64,000 nt of DNA. Origin: Spirochaetales bacterium (GTDB taxonomy: Bacteria; Spirochaetota; Spirochaetia; UBA9216). Positions within the stretch are counted from its first letter, which is position 1; each line of letters starts with the position of its first letter. The stretch covers positions 1 to 64,000 of the forward strand of contig JAEKNX010000005.1 in NCBI GenBank assembly GCA_016839055.1, written 5' to 3'. Made by a program: the position numbers and the translations under genes. A model generated the notes under the pieces. It was not told the DNA's origin and did not search any database. It saw only the letters and a program-made list of their open reading frames with translations. Below, piece by piece: positions 42,566 through 50,415 of this stretch.

Positions 42566-44488
42566 ATGGATAAACGAGTTATTATAATAGGGGCAGCTGT
42601 ATTGCTGATTATTATCGGCGCCGCCCTGTTTTTTATGCTGCGGCCCGGCACGGAGCCAGTTGTCGAGCAAACGGGTCTGACGGAGTTTGAGCGAATAAGA
42701 GATAACACAATGATTCTGGCCGAAGACTATATGCAAAAGAGCGATTATCAGCGGGCCTTGGATCTTCTTGACGGACTACTTATTCAGGATGCTTCCGACG
42801 AGAATGTCAGAGCCCTCCGGGAGAAAGTGCTGCAGGCGCGAAAGCTTGCCGAAGAAGCGGCAAAGGCCGAGGACCGCCAGCAGAAAGAGGATCTTGTCGG
42901 TTCCATAGAGGATCTAGGCCAATCATTTAACAACAATCCTCAGACGGTTACTCTCCAGCAGGATAGAGGCCCGACTGAAAACGAGAAGCAGCAGCTTGCT
43001 AAACAGCTTGCCGAGCTTGAAGAGCAGAAACGTCTTGCTGAGCAGCGACGGAAGGACGAAGAGGCGCGGCTGGCGGCCCTGTCTGAGGCTGAACGTCAGA
43101 AGGCTGAGAAGGTCCGCAGCCTCATTGCGGACGGCGTCCGGCAGATGGATGAGCAGAAGTTTAGCGAAGCCAGGAGAAATTTTGACGAGGCAATAAGCCT
43201 CAGTCCACGAGAGGCAGTAGCCTTTGCCCAGAAGGGCGAGTCCTACTTCCTTGAAGATAAGACTAACCAGATTAACATCCGGGAAGCAGTAGAATTCGCT
43301 AATAAGGCTGTTGATTATGATAATACTCTCTGGATTCCTCATAATACTCTAGGTAAAATTTATGTAGAAACAAGGAACTGGGGTCAGGCCATAAATGAAT
43401 TCAGGGAAGCCTCTCGTCTGAACCCCGATAACGTAAATATTCTATATGAACTGGGTAAGGTCCAGTATCGGGCCGGTCAGTTTAATGACGCGAGAATGTC
43501 TTTTGAAGGAGTAGTACACCTTGATACTAACAACTATAAGGCTCTTTACAATTTAGGCGCCGTATTTTTAAAACTCGGCAAAGCCGGTTCGGCTCTGGAT
43601 TCCTACAAGAAGGCAATAGCCGTGAATCCTTCGTATGATGCGGCCCATTACGCGGCGGGAAATCTGCTTAATCAGGCTGGGAAGTTTGCCGACGCGGAAA
43701 CCCATCTTAAGAAGGCAGCGGCTCTTCAACCGGGGAATAGTAAGTATCTTGACGCCCTGGCTGTAGTCCTTTTCAAGGAAGGCAAATACTCTGACGCCGA
43801 GAAATATTTCAACGCTTCTTTGAAAATCGATCCGGAATCAGCCGAATCAAACAATAATATGGCCCTTGCCATTATGAAGCAGAACAGATATTCAGAAGCG
43901 CTTGATTTTTCAGCGAAAGCGGTACAGCTGGAATCTTCAAATGCAGTTTATCTCTATACCCTCGGTGAGATAAGCAGCTCGCTTGGTGACAAGACTAATG
44001 CCGCCGTTGTGTATGAAAAAGCTGCCGCGGTTGATCCTGCCTATCTTCTGCCGCGCATAAATCTAGGTAAGATATACGATGAGAGCGGTGAGTATGACAA
44101 GGCGCTCGAGCATCTGCTGAAAGCTTACAAGCTTGATCCTGAATCACTTGAAGTCAATAATAACCTTGGAAATGTGTATCTTCATACCGAGCTGTATGAG
44201 GACAGTATCAGACATTACAAGAAGGCAATAGAGAAAAAGCCCAATGCTACGCTGATAAGGTATAATCTCGCAAACGCCTACATAGAGACCAAACGTCAGG
44301 ATCTCGCGGTTAAGACGCTTCAAGAACTTATTAAAGTTGATTCGAAATTTTGGGATGCATATTACCGTCTCGGCAACCTGATGTTCAAGGACGGTGACGA
44401 GGCGGGAGCTTCAGCAGTATTTAAAACTCTCCTTGAAAAAAATCCGAATTATAAAAATAGAGAGGAGATAGAAGCCCTCATTCAGTAA
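42566..44488 (+). CDS. Large membrane-anchored TPR protein
   Basis: A 640-residue protein. Residues 5-26 form a membrane anchor; 45-190 are a long charged helical region (KQQLAKQLAELEEQKRLAEQ), likely a coiled coil; and 190-640 hold about 12 consecutive TPR units (FDEAISLSPREAVAFAQKGE, INEFREASRLNPDNVNILYE, YDAAHYAAGNLLNQAGKFAD). This layout recalls spirochaete periplasmic TPR proteins such as Borrelia Lmp1 (encoded next to mutL) and the flagellar collar proteins. A role as a periplasmic scaffold is inference. The 3' end lies 18 bases from the mutL stop. Confidence 0.8.
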   Translation: MDKRVIIIGAAVLLIIIGAALFFMLRPGTEPVVEQTGLTEFERIRDNTMILAEDYMQKSDYQRALDLLDGLLIQDASDENVRALREKVLQARKLAEEAAKAEDRQQKEDLVGSIEDLGQSFNNNPQTVTLQQDRGPTENEKQQLAKQLAELEEQKRLAEQRRKDEEARLAALSEAERQKAEKVRSLIADGVRQMDEQKFSEARRNFDEAISLSPREAVAFAQKGESYFLEDKTNQINIREAVEFANKAVDYDNTLWIPHNTLGKIYVETRNWGQAINEFREASRLNPDNVNILYELGKVQYRAGQFNDARMSFEGVVHLDTNNYKALYNLGAVFLKLGKAGSALDSYKKAIAVNPSYDAAHYAAGNLLNQAGKFADAETHLKKAAALQPGNSKYLDALAVVLFKEGKYSDAEKYFNASLKIDPESAESNNNMALAIMKQNRYSEALDFSAKAVQLESSNAVYLYTLGEISSSLGDKTNAAVVYEKAAAVDPAYLLPRINLGKIYDESGEYDKALEHLLKAYKLDPESLEVNNNLGNVYLHTELYEDSIRHYKKAIEKKPNATLIRYNLANAYIETKRQDLAVKTLQELIKVDSKFWDAYYRLGNLMFKDGDEAGASAVFKTLLEKNPNYKNREEIEALIQ

Positions 44489-44498
44489 TTTGAAACAG

Positions 44499-44522
44499 CG
44501 GCCGGATTAGAAAGTCCGGCCG
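44499..44522. terminator. Hairpin at the junction of the convergent TPR and mutL genes
   Basis: A perfect 8-bp GC-rich stem, cggccgga with tccggccg, and an 8-base loop. It lies across the end of mutL and beyond the TPR stop. No T run follows on either strand. Confidence 0.45.
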
Positions 44523-46300
44523 AACATTCGATAAAGCTCGTCACGTGATATCAATTGGATCACAGGCCGTCCGTGCGGGCAGCGAGGATTGTCCAGCTCG
44601 AGAATCTCTGTCGTAAGTTCTATGGCACTTATCTCATCTATCCTGTCTCCGTCCTTAATCGCGGATCTGCAGGAAATCATCGCATACAGCCTCTTCTTGA
44701 GCTCCTCTGCGTCTGTAAGCTTGTTTCTGAGGAATAGTATGATATCATCCTCGATGCCGCTGCAGACTGCCGGCATCGCATTAAGCATCCAGTCGCAGTC
44801 TCCTGCTTTTTCGAGTTCGAATCCCATTTTCAGGTATTCATCAATCTGTGTTTCGAGCACAGCTTGCTCGTCTTTTTCGATCGAAAAACGGAGGGGAACA
44901 AGCAGGTCTTGAACTTCAGGGTGTTTGTTGCTGAGTCTGTTGAAAATCAGTCTTTCATGGGCCGCGTGCTGATCGACTATCAGAAGCTCATCATCATGCT
45001 CAAAAACCAGAAACAGCTTGAAGAGCTGCCCGAGGTAGACAAGCCTCGCGGCCGGATCCGGTCTGCTGCGAACTTCAAGAATTGCTGCCGGAGCCGGCTC
45101 TGCCGCTATTTCACGGCTCAGCTCGGAAAGGCTTTCTCTCCTGAAGATACTCTTGTCAGCAATACTCCGGGGGCCTGCCGGCATCACCCGTGAAGAGGGT
45201 GATGGCCCCGGTGCTCCGCCGGCGCCGGATGCGCTACTGTCAAATCCGAAGGCGGGCTGGCTGTAGATACTGCGGGCATTGGCCCTGAAGCTGTTGCGGC
45301 CGCCGAGGTGATTACTTACAGTCTCGGTAACCATGTGGTGGATTTCCGGAAGGTTCCTGAACTTTACCTCACGCTTTGCCGGATGGATGTTGAAATCTAT
45401 ATGTTGAGGCGGAATTTGAAGAAAAAGGAAACATACAGGATGACAACCGCCCGGCATATAGTTCGAATAGGCGTAATCAACCGCCTGTACGAGGGAATAA
45501 TCATTGATCCTGCGGTTATTGATAAAGATCTGGATGTATTTTCGGTCTTTCCTGTATAGAGAGGGACTTCCGGCGGCGCAGGTGATTCTCAGCCCGCCAT
45601 CGTCGGCCGAGAAGCTTTGAATAAATTCTTTCTGAAAAAGTCCGCTGTATGCCGAATGTACCCTCGTTATAAGGTCGGAGGCCGGAAGAAAGAGTTTTAG
45701 CTTGCCGTCATTGAAGTAACGGAAATTGATTGACAGCTGAGGAAGGGTTTTTTCGATAAACATGGACCTGCACTGGGCCGATTCGGCGCCTGCGCTCTTG
45801 AGGAAATTTTTTCGGCCTGGCATTGAATAGAAGAGATCCCTTACGCTGATGACGGTGCCTTTGCCGCCCTGGTATTCGCTTATGTCACGCAGCTTTCCGT
45901 CATATATCTCCAGTTTGTTTGCCGGAAGGGCATCAGAGGTTGAGCTTATTATCCGCAGCTTTGAGCAGGCGGCAATACTCGAGAGGGCCTCTCCCCTGAA
46001 GCCAAGGGTTGTTGTGCTGTAGATGTCTTCAAAGTCGTGAATCTTGCTTGTCGCGTGAGGAAGGAAACATTTGCGAAGATTTTCAGCGTCCATCCCGCTG
46101 CCGTTATCGATTATCCGAATTTCCTCCATTCCGCCCTTTTCGACGTACAGGGATATATCGGTTGAATCGGCATCAATGGAGTTATCGAGAATTTCCCGCA
46201 CTACTGCCTGCGGCCGGTCAATTACTTCGCCGGCGGCAATGCGGCGGGCAACAGAATCCCGGAGAATGTTAATTCTCCGGGATTGAATATTGTCAGTCAT
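44507..46300 (-). CDS. mutL: DNA mismatch repair protein MutL (endonuclease type)
   Basis: The 597 residues have the N-terminal GHKL ATPase (motifs EVIDRPQAVVREILDNSIDA, IIDNGSGMDAENL, TTLGFRGEALSSIA) and a C-terminal dimerisation/nuclease domain. Motifs LLIVDQHAAHERLIF, SCRSAIKDGD and CPHGRPVIQL indicate the endonuclease-active type, as expected where mutH is absent. A Ser/Ala/Pro linker joins the domains (about 350-420). It starts 9 bases after the stop of the FecR-barrel gene, without a ribosome site, so it is probably read by coupling. Confidence 0.95.
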   Translation of the reverse strand: MTDNIQSRRINILRDSVARRIAAGEVIDRPQAVVREILDNSIDADSTDISLYVEKGGMEEIRIIDNGSGMDAENLRKCFLPHATSKIHDFEDIYSTTTLGFRGEALSSIAACSKLRIISSTSDALPANKLEIYDGKLRDISEYQGGKGTVISVRDLFYSMPGRKNFLKSAGAESAQCRSMFIEKTLPQLSINFRYFNDGKLKLFLPASDLITRVHSAYSGLFQKEFIQSFSADDGGLRITCAAGSPSLYRKDRKYIQIFINNRRINDYSLVQAVDYAYSNYMPGGCHPVCFLFLQIPPQHIDFNIHPAKREVKFRNLPEIHHMVTETVSNHLGGRNSFRANARSIYSQPAFGFDSSASGAGGAPGPSPSSRVMPAGPRSIADKSIFRRESLSELSREIAAEPAPAAILEVRSRPDPAARLVYLGQLFKLFLVFEHDDELLIVDQHAAHERLIFNRLSNKHPEVQDLLVPLRFSIEKDEQAVLETQIDEYLKMGFELEKAGDCDWMLNAMPAVCSGIEDDIILFLRNKLTDAEELKKRLYAMISCRSAIKDGDRIDEISAIELTTEILELDNPRCPHGRPVIQLISRDELYRMFGRTF

Positions 46301-46309
46301 AAAATTAGT

Positions 46310-48655
46310 TTAAAAATGTATTCTTGTATCGATTGTGAAAGCATAGTAGATATCCGCAACACCGTCTGTGAAGATGATATTTCCGTTCTCGTCCCTGCTA
46401 AGAGCTGTCGCAAACTGCATTGCTATATCAAGGAAGTCGTCGAAGGGATAAACAAGTTCACCGGTGAAGACTGTATTGTCGTCAAACAGCTGGAAGCTAG
46501 TCGTTCCGGCCACGGCGTCCGCTATGCTGCCCACGAGGTTGTCACGGCTGTATGAAATAGAACCGTAGAGACCGACTACTGGAATTATGTCAGGCATAAG
46601 GTAGAGGGCAATGTGAAAATTATCTTCGGCTTCAAAGCTTACTGCGGTGCCGTCAAATACCCATGGCCAGAGATAACCGCCTTTGAGAGTCACGGCATCG
46701 AAGAAGTTGGCCGAAAGCTCTCCGTAGACACCCATTGTTATATCCTGATAGGCGGCGAGGCCCGGTGCTGCTGTATAGGTAGTCAGCTCATTGAAGTATT
46801 CGGTTTTGTTTACGAGGTATCCGCTGTTGTAGAATGATGACCTGAACAGTCCCTTACTCAGCCTATACTCGAGCCGGTAGTCGATGGTGAAGAAATCTCC
46901 GTAAACACCTGCCGAGACGCCGAAGTTATTAAGGGCCGTCATGAAGTCAGGCTCTGCTGAATTGTATATAGTGTCCCAATGCCAACCTGTTTCATCAAAG
47001 AGGGTCAGGGCCGCGAGGTCTGTAAACAGGGTCATACCGAGGAGTTCTATTGGCAGGCCTAGGTCGATGGCGCCGTTTAATATCATGGTATTCCAGAGGA
47101 CAGTGGTGTCCTCAAGTTCAGAGTCAGGATTTATATCGGTAATGGCAGAAAGACCGATTCCAAGCGGAAAATCCGGACCGAAAGGCATATATACAAAGCG
47201 TCCGCCGAAGATTGTCGGATCGGCTGCATCGTCTAGAACAGCTTCGAGTCCGAAATAATCAAAATTGAAACCGGTATTTATACCGACTTTTCTGATTGCC
47301 GGAAACTCGTTGTTGTTGGCGAAATTGTACATTAGAATACCGTGGCCGATACTCATGTTATCGAGATTTCCGAATTTAAGGTAGAAATCGTCGCCGTTAT
47401 CGCCCCACTGAATGTATTTAATCTTGAGAAAAAGATCACTCATTATATCAAGGAGGATATTTCCGAGTTCAATCTGGTCGGTTCCGAATGACCACTCATT
47501 ATTGCCTGCCGGCTTATACCAGGTTGCAGGATCAAAAAGATTGTCCTGATAGATTACAGGCAGATAGAGACCCATCTGAAGATCTCCTATGGCAAACTCC
47601 GGCTGAATGACCGCCTTTGCATAAGTTGTGCCGTCTACCGTAACCGAACCGATTTCAAAGGCGAGCATATCCGCTATTCCTTCAAAAAACTCATCGAAGG
47701 GGCCGGGGACAGACGGTTCCGCGGCTGCTTCCTCGGTATCAGGCTTTTTATCGGTCGAGGGGATGCCTCTGCCGGTTATGTTGGCGGCCGCCGAGCCCTG
47801 ACCTGAAGCCTTAGGCTGCGCCGGGCTGTCCTTCGTTCCGGTATCCGCTGTTGCCTTGCCGTCTGAATCAGCTGCGGTATCATTATCAGCTGTGTCCCCT
47901 CCGGCAGGTTCATCAGCAGGTGTGTCTTCTCCGGCAGGTTCGTCAGCAGGTGTGTCTTCGTCAGCAGGTTCACCAGCAGGTTCAGGGCTAACAGTATGGC
48001 CCGGGACCTGAGCAGGATCTGCGCCTGTGAAGTCCATGCCGCTGAATATTGACGCGAGGCTCTGCGCCGTGGCCGTAGTTGCGGCGAAGGTGTCGGCAAA
48101 GACGTCGGCAATCTGGCCGGAGATAACATTGATGGTTTCCCCGCTTAACAGGCTTGAGAAGGAAACTGCTCCGTCTAAAACCGCGAGAACTCCGATTGAG
48201 TCAATTACAAGGTCGGTTCCTCGGACTCCGCAGACGGCCGATTGGGTAATAATCGAATAATTCTCATACCCGAGCCCTGCACGGGCGGCTATGACTCTGA
48301 GTTTGCCGTTGAACAATGAAAAATCATTCGACTCATCGGCAGCCCTCTGGAAGGCCTCAATCTGGAAAACCGAATTTTCTGAAATCTTCAGGATTGAGCC
48401 GTTCGGTTCCAGCTGAATTTCCGCTGTTGTATTATAGGTCTTTATCGTAGCTCCTGGAAAGAGCTCCATGCCGGTAAAAACCTCGCCGACATAGCCTCCG
48501 GAACTGTCAAAAACCTCAAGTTCAAAATCGTCGTCGTAATAAACGAGAAAGGCTGTAGGATTGGTTTTGTCCTGTGCTGTTACCGGAAAAACAAGTACCG
48601 TCAGCAGAGCAAGGACAGTTAAAACTGTTATAAAAAATCTTCTATTTTCATTCAT
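46310..48655 (-). CDS. FecR-domain protein fused to an outer-membrane barrel
   Basis: A 781-residue protein: signal peptide (about 1-28), a FecR-type beta domain (about 35-190: GMELFPGATIKTYNTTAEIQ, ISENSVFQIEAF, AVCGVRGTDLVIDS), a Pro/Ala/Glu/Asp-rich linker (about 215-330) with repeated EDTPADEPAG, then a beta-rich domain (about 335-781) ending in TIDTRIHF, a typical outer-membrane C-terminus. The barrel part is a paralogue of the next gene upstream (shared KIKYI, GDxxYxKFG, FGGR elements). It precedes mutL by 9 bases. Start behind AGGAGG. Confidence 0.82.
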   Translation of the reverse strand: MNENRRFFITVLTVLALLTVLVFPVTAQDKTNPTAFLVYYDDDFELEVFDSSGGYVGEVFTGMELFPGATIKTYNTTAEIQLEPNGSILKISENSVFQIEAFQRAADESNDFSLFNGKLRVIAARAGLGYENYSIITQSAVCGVRGTDLVIDSIGVLAVLDGAVSFSSLLSGETINVISGQIADVFADTFAATTATAQSLASIFSGMDFTGADPAQVPGHTVSPEPAGEPADEDTPADEPAGEDTPADEPAGGDTADNDTAADSDGKATADTGTKDSPAQPKASGQGSAAANITGRGIPSTDKKPDTEEAAAEPSVPGPFDEFFEGIADMLAFEIGSVTVDGTTYAKAVIQPEFAIGDLQMGLYLPVIYQDNLFDPATWYKPAGNNEWSFGTDQIELGNILLDIMSDLFLKIKYIQWGDNGDDFYLKFGNLDNMSIGHGILMYNFANNNEFPAIRKVGINTGFNFDYFGLEAVLDDAADPTIFGGRFVYMPFGPDFPLGIGLSAITDINPDSELEDTTVLWNTMILNGAIDLGLPIELLGMTLFTDLAALTLFDETGWHWDTIYNSAEPDFMTALNNFGVSAGVYGDFFTIDYRLEYRLSKGLFRSSFYNSGYLVNKTEYFNELTTYTAAPGLAAYQDITMGVYGELSANFFDAVTLKGGYLWPWVFDGTAVSFEAEDNFHIALYLMPDIIPVVGLYGSISYSRDNLVGSIADAVAGTTSFQLFDDNTVFTGELVYPFDDFLDIAMQFATALSRDENGNIIFTDGVADIYYAFTIDTRIHF

Positions 48656-48670
48656 TGTTAACCTCCTTTC

Positions 48671-50071
48671 TTAGAAAAGCTTGAGTGAACAGCTGAGGGT
48701 TGAATTAATGTCAAAGTCTTCCCAGCTCAAGCCCGCCGTACCATCTGAAATGTACATCAGATCATAGGACAGGGTGATAACCGCGGCTCCGGCGTTATAG
48801 TTAATTGCCATATTAATTAATGCGTTTTCAGCACTGATAAGATCGGCTATATCTGTTATGAATTTCTTGTCATAGGACGCGGATAGTGAAAAATCAGGAA
48901 TAAGTCCTTCTTCGACCAGGAACATTGCATAGACATGAGGATACTCAACAAAACTGTTGTTTTCTATTCCATCAGTGGGTATAGCTGCAAAAGGACCGTC
49001 GAGAGTGGCCGTGAACACTAGCTGATCATCGAGCAGTGAGACTCCGGTTGTTCCAAGCCATGAGATGCTGCCCGGAATAACAATACTCGTTCCCGAATTG
49101 AGAACAGCGTATTCTATTCCCCTGTATAGATCATAGGAATTGTTGAAATATGATGGAATAAAATTGTCTCCGAGGAATCTAAGCTGAAAGACATAGGGAA
49201 TTATGCCTATGAGTCTTCCTCCGAATCCAACCATGGAACCGGAATTTATACCCTGGAAGGCAAGGTCTCCAAACACTGCAAGGGAAGCGAAATCTAAATT
49301 GATTATAGGCAGCACAAGGTCTGTGCCGTATACTAATACCATTTCGGCATCGGTTACACCCGTGATTGTCGAATCGAAATAATCGGTTCTATAATCCGCA
49401 TCGATGTCAAATACTCCGGTAATTCCCCACTCGAGATTTTCAATAATCGGGATGGCCGACCATAGAAGCGGTCTTGCATACAGCCGCCCTCCGAAAACGT
49501 CGAAATGTGCAAGGTTTCCGACAAATGTCTCAATACCAAGATAAGGAAAATTAAAAATTTGTCCATCGAGGTCGAAATTAAGGCCCATTATCTTTTCATC
49601 AGGCTGGAATAGAGTATTTGAGTACTGGTTTACAATAAATCCTGTTCCCAGTGTCGCATCTTCTATCTGGCCGAATTTTGCGTATAAAGCATCGCCCTTA
49701 TACCCGTAGCGGATATATTTAATCTTGGGAAGATACAGGTCAAGGAAGGTCTGCCCATTCATGGGAATCCAGTCTTCTTCTCTTATGTCAAAACTGCTGC
49801 CGTCATTTGTCTCAGGTGAAACAAATCTGTAATGAAGAACCAGATCCAGACCGATTCCGAAATCGCCGAGTGCAAGATCGGGACTTAGAGCAAGTGTCTG
49901 ATAGGTTTCAGATTCTGTAGATCCGTCAACAGGATCAAAAGTTTCAACGCCAAGAAGAAGTCCTAGGCCGAAATCGGCGCCGGGTGCCTCTGAATCCTGA
50001 GCGGAAACCGACATTACAGGAACAAACAGGCTGAGCGCTATCATCAGTATCATAATTTTGTTTGGTCTCAT
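48671..50071 (-). CDS. Outer-membrane beta-barrel protein
   Basis: A 466-residue protein with a signal peptide (about 1-24). The beta strands alternate and the C-terminus STLSCSLKLF is aromatic. The sequence YLPKIKYIRYGYKGDALYAK and the following FGQIEDATLGTGF correspond to the barrel half of the FecR-fusion gene downstream, so the two are paralogues: one plain and one with a FecR module. The start follows AAGGAG. It probably forms an operon with the fusion gene (15-base gap). No channel specificity can be inferred. Confidence 0.8.
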   Translation of the reverse strand: MRPNKIMILMIALSLFVPVMSVSAQDSEAPGADFGLGLLLGVETFDPVDGSTESETYQTLALSPDLALGDFGIGLDLVLHYRFVSPETNDGSSFDIREEDWIPMNGQTFLDLYLPKIKYIRYGYKGDALYAKFGQIEDATLGTGFIVNQYSNTLFQPDEKIMGLNFDLDGQIFNFPYLGIETFVGNLAHFDVFGGRLYARPLLWSAIPIIENLEWGITGVFDIDADYRTDYFDSTITGVTDAEMVLVYGTDLVLPIINLDFASLAVFGDLAFQGINSGSMVGFGGRLIGIIPYVFQLRFLGDNFIPSYFNNSYDLYRGIEYAVLNSGTSIVIPGSISWLGTTGVSLLDDQLVFTATLDGPFAAIPTDGIENNSFVEYPHVYAMFLVEEGLIPDFSLSASYDKKFITDIADLISAENALINMAINYNAGAAVITLSYDLMYISDGTAGLSWEDFDINSTLSCSLKLF

Positions 50072-50129
50072 AGCTTAATCTCCTTATAGTCAAGTATATA
50101 CCTTTGCATCTTAATACTCAATTTGATTA

Positions 50130-50138
50130 GTAATATTT
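50130..50138. repeat. Left copy of a 9-bp target duplication
   Basis: GTAATATTT immediately before repeat copy C. The identical GTAATATTT follows its right end at 50407-50415. Confidence 0.85.
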
Positions 50139-50406
50139 CAGCAATTCTAATTTTGACCTCCGGAAGCCCCTGAATAATTTTTAAAATGTCTAAATATCTA
50201 AATTTTTCCTCTTTGCCACCTGTTGAAAAGTTCTAATTCCTGCTTCCGGGACATCAGTAGTTCTGAATTTGGCTGCCTTTGTATGCCGCCGCTGGGGGCC
50301 CCGGTGCCGTCAGAAATAATTGAGGTCTTCCGAACCCTAGTCTGATGGTGTCGGGGTCAGCAAGGGCCGACATTCGGGGGAATTGCAGTCAAATTCAGAA
50401 TTGCTG
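50139..50406 (+). mobile_element. Copy C of the dispersed foldable repeat (268 bp, with target duplication)
   Basis: The left end cagcaattctaattttgac and right end gtcaaattcagaattgctg are imperfect inverted repeats. A second forward copy of the end (cagtagttctgaatttggc) starts at 50255. The left third carries the hairpin tccggaagc/gcttccggg. The right part (50255-50406) folds into a long interrupted stem: gctg, ccccg and ccgtcaga with tctgatgg, cgggg and cagc. It is flanked by the perfect 9-bp repeat GTAATATTT. It sits between two minus-strand envelope genes, touches the stop codon of the large surface-protein gene, and encodes nothing. Confidence 0.9.
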
Positions 50407-50415
50407 GTAATATTT
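50407..50415. repeat. Right copy of the 9-bp target duplication
   Basis: GTAATATTT, identical to 50130-50138. Its last base is part of the stop codon of the downstream minus-strand gene. Confidence 0.85.
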
